A stretch of 64,000 nucleotides of DNA from Azospirillum griseum (GTDB lineage Bacteria; Pseudomonadota; Alphaproteobacteria; Azospirillales; Azospirillaceae): the NCBI RefSeq assembly GCF_003966125.1, contig NZ_RXMA01000002.1, forward strand, positions 124,001 through 188,000, given 5' to 3'. Made by a program: the position numbers and the translations under genes. Below, piece after piece: positions 55,461 through 64,000 of this stretch; position 1 is the stretch's first letter; each line of letters begins with the position of its first letter. The notes below the pieces were generated by a model. That model was not told the origin of the DNA. It ran no database searches and saw only the letters and a list, made by a program, of their open reading frames with translations.

Positions 55461-57287
55461 TCAGAATCCGACGCTGACCCCGGCATACGCGCCAAAATCA
55501 CGCGTGCGCTGCTGCGCCAGCCGGGCGTCGATGCCAAGCGTGCCGGTGACGGCGTCGGCCAAACGCACCGTCGCGCCCGCCGTGGCGTTGAGCCACCCGC
55601 GATCGCCCTTCGCCACCGTCATGCTGTAGGGCAAGGTCGACACGCTCCTGCTCTCCACCGTGATGCTGCGCTCGGCGCTGGAGAACTCCCGGCTCAGCGT
55701 GACCTTGGCGAAGGGGCGAACCGATCCGGCGTCGTAAGCCACCTGATAACCGACGCTGCCCACCAGGGCGTTGCGCCGCTGCTCGCGATAGGTGAAGCCG
55801 AACAGGCTGCTGTCCTCGCTGAAGCCCTCGACCGAGACATGCTGATACCGCAGGCCCAGCAACGGCCCGTGGGTCAACCCGCCCGCTGAGAACTCGTATC
55901 CGGTTTCCAGCGCGAACGACGCGTTGATGCCTTCGGTGCTGCCGCCGGTGGAATGGTCGGTTCCATTGATGGTCACGCCACGACGCAGATCGAAATTGGC
56001 AAAGCCGAAGGAGCCGACCCCGCTGACATACAGTCCATCGACGCGATACAGGCCATAGGCGCTGGCGACATACTCCCGCTGCTTGTAATCACCACCGGTG
56101 GAAAAGGCCCCCCGGTAATGGGAAATCGTGCCCGCAACGCCGACCAGCAGGTTGTCGGTGAACCGCTTGTCCACACCCACGCTGAGATTGAGCGGTGTTC
56201 CCCGCGCTCCCGCCTGGTCGCCTTGGCGGTCAAAGGTCAAACGCCCGCCACCGCCGACGATCCAGGCTCCGGATTCACCGGTCTTGCGGGTCCACAGATT
56301 GGCCGCCGCCTGCGCCTGCACCAAGGTCATCACCCGATCACGCGTGTGCAGCGGTGATTCGGCCAGACGCGCGACGTTGCCGGGGGCCGACAAGGCGTTC
56401 AGCACAAAATCGGAAATGGCACGATGCCCGGCGGTGGTCGGGTGAACCCCATCGGCAAACAGATAGCTTTGCGCCGCCGTCGAGGTCGCCAGGGTGGAGG
56501 AGGTGCAGAGCAGGGAACTGCTGGTGGTGCAGGCCGTGCCGGTGACGTTGCTGAAGCCGTAGGAGGCCGGGTTAGCCACCGCGTCGCGCAGCAGGGAATA
56601 GGTGTCGATGGGAATGACCGACACCCCGGCGTTGCCCAACCCCAGCGTGACCAGTTGGTTGTAACCGCTGACCAACTGCGTGATCTGCGCCGCCGCTGTC
56701 GCGCCTTGCGCCTGACCAAAGGGGGTCAGGCCGATGTCCGGCAGGGTCGGGACCAGGATCGTTTTTGCTCCCGCCGCCCGCAGCCGCGCCACCTCCCCCA
56801 CCAGATCGGTGGCCGCCTGGGTGATCGCCGCCTGCGCGGTGGAGGGGCTGGCAAGTGCGGCAAAAATGTCGTTCGCCCCACCCCACACCGAGTACAGCGC
56901 GTTCGGATCGGCCCGCCCACCGGTCGAGGCCAGATAATTGGTGATCTGCGTCCGCACCGGGGTGGCCGTGGCGGTCGGGGCCGTCGCCGGAACGCCGGGC
57001 AATTGCGACACCCGCGCGCCGCCAACCGCGTAATCGGTGCCCCCCGACACCGCCGGAGTCGCCGATTTGCCATAGGCGGACGCGACATTCTCCGCCCACA
57101 CCGGCCCCGGGTTGGTGGTGAATTTGCCACCGGTCGGCACCACGGACCGGAAGGTCCCGCTGTCGGTCAGGCTGTCGCCAAAGAAGATCGTGCTGGAATA
57201 ATCCCCAGCCGACGCCGACGTTGCGGCAAACGCCAGCACCGCAGCCACCGCCGATCCGGCGACCACCCTGTTGCGAAACGAACCCAT
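55461..57287 (-). CDS. GDSL esterase/lipase autotransporter (EstA-like)
   Basis: 608 aa. Signal peptide (cleavage near SASA, ~27); a GDSL passenger to about 340 with TIFFGDSLTDSG (Ser39), LYSVWGGANDIFAAL (block III Asn) and FADGVHPTTAGH (Asp/His); a 12-strand-type barrel from about 345 to the end, terminating in ...GVSVGF with a C-terminal Phe. This is the type Va EstA/ApeE architecture; it should display an esterase at the cell surface. ATG 57287 has GGGGAGG in front; a TTG at 57302 would include that site. It stands between pyrG and kdsA with terminators on both sides, so it is a self-contained insertion. Confidence 0.93.
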   Translation of the reverse strand: MGSFRNRVVAGSAVAAVLAFAATSASAGDYSSTIFFGDSLTDSGTFRSVVPTGGKFTTNPGPVWAENVASAYGKSATPAVSGGTDYAVGGARVSQLPGVPATAPTATATPVRTQITNYLASTGGRADPNALYSVWGGANDIFAALASPSTAQAAITQAATDLVGEVARLRAAGAKTILVPTLPDIGLTPFGQAQGATAAAQITQLVSGYNQLVTLGLGNAGVSVIPIDTYSLLRDAVANPASYGFSNVTGTACTTSSSLLCTSSTLATSTAAQSYLFADGVHPTTAGHRAISDFVLNALSAPGNVARLAESPLHTRDRVMTLVQAQAAANLWTRKTGESGAWIVGGGGRLTFDRQGDQAGARGTPLNLSVGVDKRFTDNLLVGVAGTISHYRGAFSTGGDYKQREYVASAYGLYRVDGLYVSGVGSFGFANFDLRRGVTINGTDHSTGGSTEGINASFALETGYEFSAGGLTHGPLLGLRYQHVSVEGFSEDSSLFGFTYREQRRNALVGSVGYQVAYDAGSVRPFAKVTLSREFSSAERSITVESRSVSTLPYSMTVAKGDRGWLNATAGATVRLADAVTGTLGIDARLAQQRTRDFGAYAGVSVGF

Positions 57288-57419
57288 GCGAATCCTCCCC
57301 AACCCAAATTGCTTGGTTCCCTAGCCAATGGGATGCTCGCACAAGGGTGACGTTCGCTCAAGGACTATGACGTATACGGCATTCTTAAAACGTATTGGTT
57401 CATCCGATGCGCTCAGGCG

Positions 57420-57453
57420 CAAAAGAAAACCCCGCCTTCCTGGGAAGGCGGGG
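57420..57453 (-). terminator. Strong intrinsic terminator after pyrG
   Basis: Eleven-base-pair stem CCCCGCCTTCC/GGAAGGCGGGG followed on the minus strand by TTTTCTTTT, about 35 bp past the pyrG stop. Confidence 0.9.
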
Positions 57454-57487
57454 CTGCAAACCGGACAGAAAGAACTCGCGCGATGAA

Positions 57488-59197
<1,710 letters not shown>

Positions 59198-59198
59198 T

Positions 59199-59232
59199 CA
59201 AAAGAAAGAGGCGGCTTCGGGGAGGCCGCCTC
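59199..59232 (-). terminator. Intrinsic terminator between secG and pyrG
   Basis: GAGGCGGC, a 9-nt loop, GCCGCCTC, then TTTCTTTTGA on the minus strand, 30 bp after the secG stop. Confidence 0.78.
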
Positions 59233-59262
59233 GTCTGTCGCACCCGTGCCGAAACGCAGCCG

Positions 59263-59580
59263 TTACTGGCTGACCGGCGGAGCGGGTTGGGCCGGAGCCG
59301 CCGGCAGAGCCGGGATCGCGGACGGCAAGGTGTCGATGATGGAGGTCGGCTTGGAATGACCGCCCGCCAAGATCGCCAGAATGATGCTGGTGGCAAAGAA
59401 GCTGCCCGCCAGGATGCCTGTGGTGCGGGTCAGCAGGTTGGCCGTGCCACGGGTGCTCATCATGCCGCCCATGGTTCCGCCGCCGATGCCAAGGCCGCCG
59501 CCTTCCGAACGCTGGATCAGGATCACGCCAACCAGCGCGACCGCAATCAGCAGGTGAACAACGAGAATCACCGATTCCAT
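59263..59580 (-). CDS. secG: Preprotein translocase subunit SecG
   Basis: 105 aa with two membrane helices (VILVVHLLIAVALVGVILIQ and TGILAGSFFATSIILAILAG) joined by the hallmark loop QRSEGGGLGIGGGTMGG. It stabilises SecYE during protein export. The C-terminal ~30 residues are a Pro/Ala-rich tail found in many alphaproteobacterial SecG. It lies between tpiA and pyrG, each side carrying a hairpin. Confidence 0.96.
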   Translation of the reverse strand: MESVILVVHLLIAVALVGVILIQRSEGGGLGIGGGTMGGMMSTRGTANLLTRTTGILAGSFFATSIILAILAGGHSKPTSIIDTLPSAIPALPAAPAQPAPPVSQ

Positions 59581-59618
59581 GCGTTCCGTTTCCCCACGCC
59601 CATCCTGAAAATCGAATA

Positions 59619-59654
59619 GCGCGCCACAGGCCGTATGACAGGCCCGTGGCGCGC
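59619..59654 (-). terminator. Hairpin between tpiA and secG
   Basis: A 14-bp near-perfect stem (GCGCGCCAC.GGCC and complement, one mismatch) with an 8-nt loop lies 34 bp past the tpiA stop. On the minus strand the following TATTCGATTTT is only a weak U tract. Confidence 0.6.
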
Positions 59655-59688
59655 GCCCAGTGTTTTTACCGCGCCATCGCGCGATATG

Positions 59689-60444
59689 CTAGCGGCAACT
59701 GGTCGCGATGGCCCAGAAATCGTCAGCCTTCAGCGAAGCCCCGCCGACCAGCGCGCCATCGACGTTTTCGACCGCCATCAGTTCGGCCGCGTTGCTGGGC
59801 TTCACCGAGCCGCCATACAGGATTTTGGCGGCACCCGCGTCGGCGATCTTGCCCTCCAGTTCCGCCCGGATGTGGGCGTGCACCGCGCGCACATCCTCCG
59901 GCGTTGCCGTCTTGCCGGTGCCGATCGCCCAGACCGGTTCATAGGCGATCACCGTGTTGGCGGCGGTGGCCCCCGCCGGGATCGATCCGGCCAACTGGCC
60001 CGACACCACCGCGTTCGCCTGCCCGGCGTCGCGCTGCGATTCGGTTTCGCCGACACAGATGATGGCGATCAGGCCCTGGGCGTGCGCAGCGGCGGCCTTG
60101 GCGGCGATCAGCGCGTCGCTTTCGCCATGGTCGGCGCGGCGTTCCGAGTGGCCGAGGATGACGTACCGGCATCCGGCATCGGTCAACATGGTCGGAGCGA
60201 CATCGCCGGTGTGCGCTCCGGAGGTCTTGGCCGCGCAATCCTGGCCGCCCAGCGCCAACGCGCTGCCCGCGATGGCGTCCGCGACCGGAAACAGCAGCGG
60301 GAACGGCGGGCAGATCAACAGGTCGAAGGCGGTCGCCCCGGCTCCGTTCACACGACCGGCAAGGTCCGAGGCGAGCGCCAGCCCATCGGCCTTCAGCCCG
60401 TTCATCTTCCAGTTTCCAGCGATCAGCTTCCGACGCGCGGTCAT
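59689..60444 (-). CDS. tpiA: Triosephosphate isomerase
   Basis: 251 aa TIM barrel interconverting DHAP and glyceraldehyde 3-phosphate. [10 protein letters not shown] (Lys), [10 protein letters not shown] (His), [16 protein letters not shown] (Glu and flexible loop) and [14 protein letters not shown] (phosphate binding) are all present. It begins the tpiA-secG-pyrG series downstream of the tRNA-Val terminator. ATG 60444. Confidence 0.98.
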   Translation of the reverse strand: MTARRKLIAGNWKMNGLKADGLALASDLAGRVNGAGATAFDLLICPPFPLLFPVADAIAGSALALGGQDCAAKTSGAHTGDVAPTMLTDAGCRYVILGHSERRADHGESDALIAAKAAAAHAQGLIAIICVGETESQRDAGQANAVVSGQLAGSIPAGATAANTVIAYEPVWAIGTGKTATPEDVRAVHAHIRAELEGKIADAGAAKILYGGSVKPSNAAELMAVENVDGALVGGASLKADDFWAIATSCR

Positions 60445-60540
60445 GGTGTGTCCTTTTTATGAAGCGTTTGGGGCGCGCCCCTGTCTAGCAAGACCCGCTT
60501 CGGATTTCCACCGGCCCGACCATAGATTTTCCGTCAACGA

Positions 60541-60566
60541 CAAAAGGCCCCACCATGGGGGCCTTG
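60541..60566 (-). terminator. Terminator after tRNA-Val
   Basis: AAGGCCCC / GGGGCCTT with a 6-nt loop, followed on the minus strand by TTTTG, about 30 bp past the tRNA 3' end. Confidence 0.82.
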
Positions 60567-60596
60567 CGCGATCATCGGGCCTGGGACAGGCTGGTG

Positions 60597-60671
60597 TGGT
60601 GGGCGATGAGGGGATCGAACCCCCGACATTCTCGGTGTAAACGAGACGCTCTACCGCTGAGCTAATCGCCC
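60597..60671 (-). tRNA. tRNA-Val (anticodon UAC)
   Basis: On the minus strand a 72-nt tRNA body plus encoded CCA (75 nt). The acceptor stem GGGCGAT pairs with ATCGCCC; the D arm has TAGCTCAGCGGTAGAGC; the anticodon stem CTCGT/ACGAG-type frames a loop with TAC; the T arm is GGGGGTTCGATCCCC. All parts of the cloverleaf close. Confidence 0.97.
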
Positions 60672-60700
60672 GGCTGCTCCACACAGACAACCGGCACAAA

Positions 60701-60728
60701 CAAAACCGGCCGGGTACGGCCCGGCCGG
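60701..60728 (-). terminator. Terminator after hupB
   Basis: CCGGCCGGG / CCCGGCCGG (9 bp, 5-nt loop) followed on the minus strand by TTTTGTTTG, 26 bp after the hupB stop and 30 bp before the tRNA. Confidence 0.88.
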
Positions 60729-60753
60729 CGGCACTATGCCCCACGAGGCGTGA

Positions 60754-61023
60754 TCAGTTCAAGGCGTCCTTCAAGGTCTTGCCAGCCTTGAACTTCGGCT
60801 GCTTGGACGCCGGGATGTCGATCTTCTCGCCCGTGCGCGGGTTGCGGCCCTCGCTGGCGGCGCGTTCGGCGACCGCGAAGGTGCCAAAGCCCACCAGACG
60901 CACCTCGTCCCCCTTCTTCAATGAGTCGGTGATCGCATCAAAAACCGCATCAACCGCTTTGGTCGCATCCGTTTTAGACAATCCCGACGCATCGGCAACG
61001 TGCGCCACCAGATCATTCTTGTT
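60754..61023 (-). CDS. hupB: DNA-binding protein HU
   Basis: 89 aa, the standard HU length, starting with GTG at 61023 behind GGGGG. NKNDLVAHVADASGLSKTDA begins the dimerising helices; VRLVGFGTFAVAERAASEGR and NPRTGEKIDIPASKQPKF are the DNA-bending arms with the intercalating Pro; KAGKTLKDALN closes the protein. It bends and compacts DNA as a dimer. Located directly after lon, the usual clpX-lon-hupB order. Confidence 0.97.
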   Translation of the reverse strand, partial: NKNDLVAHVADASGLSKTDATKAVDAVFDAITDSLKKGDEVRLVGFGTFAVAERAASEGRNPRTGEKIDIPASKQPKFKAGKTLKDALN

Positions 61024-61095
61024 CACGAAATCCCCCTTCCGAATTCGGCAAATACTCAATGGGAAAAAGCCGCCCCACGACTTTCCAGGGGCAAA

Positions 61096-61124
61096 GGATA
61101 ATCACAGCGTTGCCCGCCCGTCAA
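61096..61124 (-). promoter_or_regulatory. hupB promoter
   Basis: TTGACG, 17 bp, TTATCC on the minus strand, with a ~65-nt leader before hupB. It lies between the lon stop and hupB. Confidence 0.6.
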
Positions 61125-61187
61125 TTGGCGACGAGCGGGCACGTTGGTCACACCGCCGTGTTCAAACCATGATTGTCCACGGTTCGA

Positions 61188-63611
61188 TCAATGACGCAGA
61201 TGATCGCCGGTCGCGTCACCCGTCTTTTCCGCCTGCGCCTTCGCCGCCGCCGGATCAACCTCCGGTTCCGTCCATTCGATGGGCGTCACCGGACGGGTCA
61301 GGGCGTTGCGCAGCACCTCGTCCACCGTGCCGACCGGGATGATCTCCAGACCGCGCTTCACGTTGTCCGGGATGTCGGCCAGGTCCTTTTCGTTGTCCTT
61401 CGGGATCAGCACATGCTTGATGCCACCGCGCAGGGCGGCGAGCAGCTTTTCCTTCAGGCCGCCAATGGGCAGAACGCGACCCCGCAGGGTGATTTCCCCG
61501 GTCATCGCCACATCCTTGCGGACGGGAATCCCGGTGAGCACCGACACGATGGAGGTGGCCATCGCCACACCGGCGGACGGACCGTCCTTCGGCGTCGCCC
61601 CTTCGGGGACGTGGACGTGGATGTCCTTCTTCTCGAACAGGGTCGGCTTGATGCCGAAGGCCGTGGCCCGTGACTTGACGTAGCTTTCGGCCGCCTGCAC
61701 CGATTCCTTCATCACGTCGCCCAGCTTGCCGGTCGTGGTGACGCGGCCCTTTCCGGGCAGCCCCACCGCCTCGATCGACAGCAACTCGCCGCCGACTTCG
61801 GTCCAGGCCAGGCCGGTGGTGACGCCCACCAGATCCTCAAGCTCCGCCTCACCGAAGTGAAAGCGGCGCACGCCCGCGTATTTGTCCAGGTTGCGACGGG
61901 TCACGGCGACCTTGCCGGCCCCGCCCGTCTTCAGCATGATCTCCTTCACCGCCTTGCGGCAGAGGTTGGCGATCTCGCGTTCCAGGCTGCGCACACCGGC
62001 CTCGCGGGTGTAGTAGCGGATCAGGTCGCGCACGGCGTCGTCGGAAATGGTGAATTCACCCTTCTTCAACCCGTTCGCCTCGATCTGCTTTTCGATCAGG
62101 TGGCGCTTGGAGATCTCGACCTTCTCATCCTCGGTGTAGCCCGCGACCCGGATGATCTCCATGCGGTCCAACAGCGGCTGCGGCATGCGCATCGTGTTGG
62201 CCGTGCAGACGAACATCACGTCCGACAGATCGTAATCGACCTCCAGATAATGGTCGTTGAAGGTGCCGTTCTGCTCGGGATCAAGCACCTCCAGCAGCGC
62301 CGACGACGGATCGCCGCGCCAATCAGCCCCCAGCTTGTCGATTTCGTCGAGCAGGAAGAGCGGGTTTGACGATTTGGCTTTCTTCATCCCCTGGATGACC
62401 TTGCCGGGCATCGAACCGATGTAGGTCCGGCGATGCCCGCGCACCTCGGCCTCATCGCGCACGCCGCCGAGCGACATGCGCACGAAGTTGCGACCGGTCG
62501 ATTTGGCGATCGACTTGCCGAGCGAGGTCTTGCCGACGCCGGGCGGGCCGACGAGGCAGAGGATCGGTCCCTTGACCTTGTTCATCCGGTTCTGGACGGC
62601 GAGATACTCAAGGATGCGTTCCTTGACCTTCTCCAGGCCGTAATGGTCAGCGTCCAGCACCTTTTGCGCCAGCTTCAGGTCGCGCTTGACCTTGGTGCGC
62701 TTCTTCCAGGGAATCGACAGCATCCAGTCGAGGTAATTGCGCACCACGGTCGCTTCCGCCGACATCGGACTCATCGAGCGCAGCTTCTTCAGCTCCGCCA
62801 GCGCCTTGTCGCGGGCTTCCTTGGAGAAGCGGGTCTTGTTGATCTTCTCTTCCAGCTCCGCCGATTCATCGCGACCGTCCTCGGTCTCGCCGAGTTCCTT
62901 CTGAATCGCCTTGAGCTGTTCGTTCAGATAATACTCGCGCTGCGTCTTCTCCATCTGCCGCTTGACGCGGTTGCGGATGCGCTTCTCAACCTGAAGCACA
63001 CCGATCTCGCCTTCCATGAAGGCGTAGACCCGCTCCAGGCGCTCCGACACGGTGGCGCATTCCAGAAGCTGCTGCTTTTCGGGAATCTTCAGCGCCAGGT
63101 GGGACGCGACGGTGTCGGCCAGCTTGCTGGAATCCTCGATCTGGTTGATCGAGACCAGCACCTCCGGCGGAATCTTTTTGTTGAGCTTGATGTATTGCTC
63201 GAACTGGGAGACGACGGCGCGGCTCAGCGCCTCCAGCTCCTGGTTCTCGCCGATCTTTTCCTCGACCAGCTCGGCCTGCGCCTGGAAGAACTCTTCGTTG
63301 TCCGAGAATTTGGTGATGGCGGCGCGCTGACCACCCTCGACCAGGACCTTGACGGTTCCATCCGGCAGCTTGAGAAGCTGCAACACGGTGCCGACGGTGC
63401 CGACGCTGTAGATGTCGGACGGAGACGGATCGTCCTGCGCCGCGTTCTTCTGGGTGACGAGAAGGATCTGCTTGTCGTCCTTCATCACGTCTTCCAGAGC
63501 GCGCACGGACTTCTCACGCCCGACGAACAGCGGCACGATCATGTGGGGAAACACCACGATGTCGCGCAGCGGCAGGACCGGGTAGAGGGCACCACGGGAG
63601 AGTTCGATCAT
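61188..63611 (-). CDS. lon: ATP-dependent protease Lon
   Basis: 807 aa LonA. The N-terminal substrate-binding domain starts [20 protein letters not shown], a coiled-coil region ([20 protein letters not shown]) follows, the AAA+ module has [15 protein letters not shown] and [18 protein letters not shown], and the protease domain holds the Ser/Lys dyad in [14 protein letters not shown] and [11 protein letters not shown]. Degrades damaged and regulatory proteins; in alphaproteobacteria also CcrM and DnaA. ATG 63611 has GAGG 8 nt upstream; the longer frame to 63740 crosses the promoter region. Confidence 0.98.
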   Translation of the reverse strand: MIELSRGALYPVLPLRDIVVFPHMIVPLFVGREKSVRALEDVMKDDKQILLVTQKNAAQDDPSPSDIYSVGTVGTVLQLLKLPDGTVKVLVEGGQRAAITKFSDNEEFFQAQAELVEEKIGENQELEALSRAVVSQFEQYIKLNKKIPPEVLVSINQIEDSSKLADTVASHLALKIPEKQQLLECATVSERLERVYAFMEGEIGVLQVEKRIRNRVKRQMEKTQREYYLNEQLKAIQKELGETEDGRDESAELEEKINKTRFSKEARDKALAELKKLRSMSPMSAEATVVRNYLDWMLSIPWKKRTKVKRDLKLAQKVLDADHYGLEKVKERILEYLAVQNRMNKVKGPILCLVGPPGVGKTSLGKSIAKSTGRNFVRMSLGGVRDEAEVRGHRRTYIGSMPGKVIQGMKKAKSSNPLFLLDEIDKLGADWRGDPSSALLEVLDPEQNGTFNDHYLEVDYDLSDVMFVCTANTMRMPQPLLDRMEIIRVAGYTEDEKVEISKRHLIEKQIEANGLKKGEFTISDDAVRDLIRYYTREAGVRSLEREIANLCRKAVKEIMLKTGGAGKVAVTRRNLDKYAGVRRFHFGEAELEDLVGVTTGLAWTEVGGELLSIEAVGLPGKGRVTTTGKLGDVMKESVQAAESYVKSRATAFGIKPTLFEKKDIHVHVPEGATPKDGPSAGVAMATSIVSVLTGIPVRKDVAMTGEITLRGRVLPIGGLKEKLLAALRGGIKHVLIPKDNEKDLADIPDNVKRGLEIIPVGTVDEVLRNALTRPVTPIEWTEPEVDPAAAKAQAEKTGDATGDHLRH

Positions 63612-63710
63612 CGGCAAAGCCTCAATGGATGGATCGCCGCCAGCCCGGAATGGGCCTGATGTGATACCCCGCCTCCGGTTGAGCGCGAGGGACCGTCTAC
63701 GGCACGGGAG

Positions 63711-63750
63711 TAACGTGGCACACGCCCCCGCCCCCTTCAAGGGGGTGAGA
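63711..63750 (-). promoter_or_regulatory. Possible heat-shock promoter of lon
   Basis: On the minus strand TCTCACCCCCTTGAA resembles the extended sigma-32 -35 (TCTCNCCCTTGAA). The expected CCCCAT-type -10 is poorly matched by GCCACGTTA at slightly long spacing, so the call is tentative. Confidence 0.35.
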
Positions 63751-64000
63751 ACCTGCCAACGGTGTTTTCCGAACCGTAAGCCGACCGGAAATCGCCGTGA
63801 ACCCGCCCCGTCAAACCGAATCGCAGGGCGCAGAGGGGGCTAGTTTGGGATTCACCACCGTTCGACGCTGATTTCGGCCTCGCATGGCCCACGACGTCCA
63901 GCCATCAACGCCCCAACCTCGGCGATTCGCCGCTGCCTCCCTCTGGATTTGGACAAAGGACCGCGCCGCAATCGCCACGGTGCAAAGCCGCCGAAATGCC
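63751..64000. other. Region upstream of lon without a recognisable gene
   Basis: About 250 bp to the window edge (390 bp from the lon start). No frame on either strand resembles the C-terminus of ClpX, which often lies here, and I see no RNA gene or repeat. A gene reaching in from beyond the edge cannot be excluded. Confidence 0.5.

Noticed and set aside
60457..60744. 95-codon frame across the tRNA gene
   Set aside because: It is the well-known spurious translation through the tRNA-Val gene and its flanks.
63731..63745. CIRCE (HrcA) operator upstream of lon
   Set aside because: The CCCCCTT/AAGGGGG symmetry is short and does not match the CIRCE arms TTAGCACTC/GAGTGCTAA.

Overview
The window is a 64 kb chromosomal segment of a high-GC alphaproteobacterium, most likely a Rhodospirillales member close to Azospirillum. 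Several things point there. The gene order runs trpG-trpD-trpC / moaC-moeA-lexA / comEC / gltX-gltA / lpxB-lpxI-lpxA-fabZ / skp-bamA-rseP-dxr-cdsA-uppS-frr-pyrH-tsf-rpsB. Lipid A synthesis uses LpxI. The lexA promoter carries an alphaproteobacterial SOS box (GAAC-N7-GAAC), and a CtrA-type TTAA-N7-TTAA array is present. Most of the window is housekeeping core genome, with small accessory insertions at the joints between conserved blocks.

Layout. 1-6.3 kb: the tail of a lytic transglycosylase, then a leftward group (hybrid PAS histidine kinase, a response regulator with a very long unclassified N-terminus, a DUF1289 mini-protein, a secreted protein) and an acidic orphan. 6.4-12.8 kb: ndk, a YheS-like ABC-F ATPase coupled to exoD, a PmtA-like methyltransferase, and small secreted or metal-binding proteins with a YibQ-type polysaccharide deacetylase. 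12.9-18.5 kb: tryptophan and molybdenum-cofactor genes in one overlapping run (with an acetyltransferase between trpC and moaC), then self-regulated lexA. 18.5-23.8 kb: comEC, gltX, gltA. 23.9-28.1 kb: an accessory island (rhodanese/ftrA, an AT-richer orphan, a LysR regulator, a GNAT, gloA). 28.1-41.8 kb: the envelope and translation superoperon, transcribed leftward from rpsB to lpxB. lpxD is missing from its usual place between skp and fabZ; a terminator and a promoter occupy the gap. 42-51.9 kb: aspS, an inverted-repeat element, a DUF2236/catalase-like pair, rnd, a degenerate EAL-like protein behind a triple TTAA (CtrA-like) array, an SDR, yicC, gmk. 52-54.4 kb: a periplasmic solute-binding-like protein and a diguanylate cyclase with its own consensus promoter and leader hairpin. 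54.4-63.6 kb: kdsA, an inserted GDSL autotransporter, pyrG, secG, tpiA, tRNA-Val(UAC), hupB and lon, all leftward.

How the genes work together. The central block joins outer-membrane building (BamA, Skp, RseP, LpxA/I/B, FabZ), phospholipid and undecaprenyl synthesis (CdsA, UppS), isoprenoid entry (Dxr) and translation (RpsB, Tsf, Frr). GltX, GltA, PyrG, KdsA, TpiA and Ndk supply charged tRNA, central carbon, CTP and KDO precursor. The signalling genes (hybrid kinase and regulator, diguanylate cyclase, EAL-like protein with CtrA-like boxes) suggest control of surface or cell-cycle behaviour. Promoters, terminators and boxes were read by eye. Protein calls rest on motif recognition without database searches.
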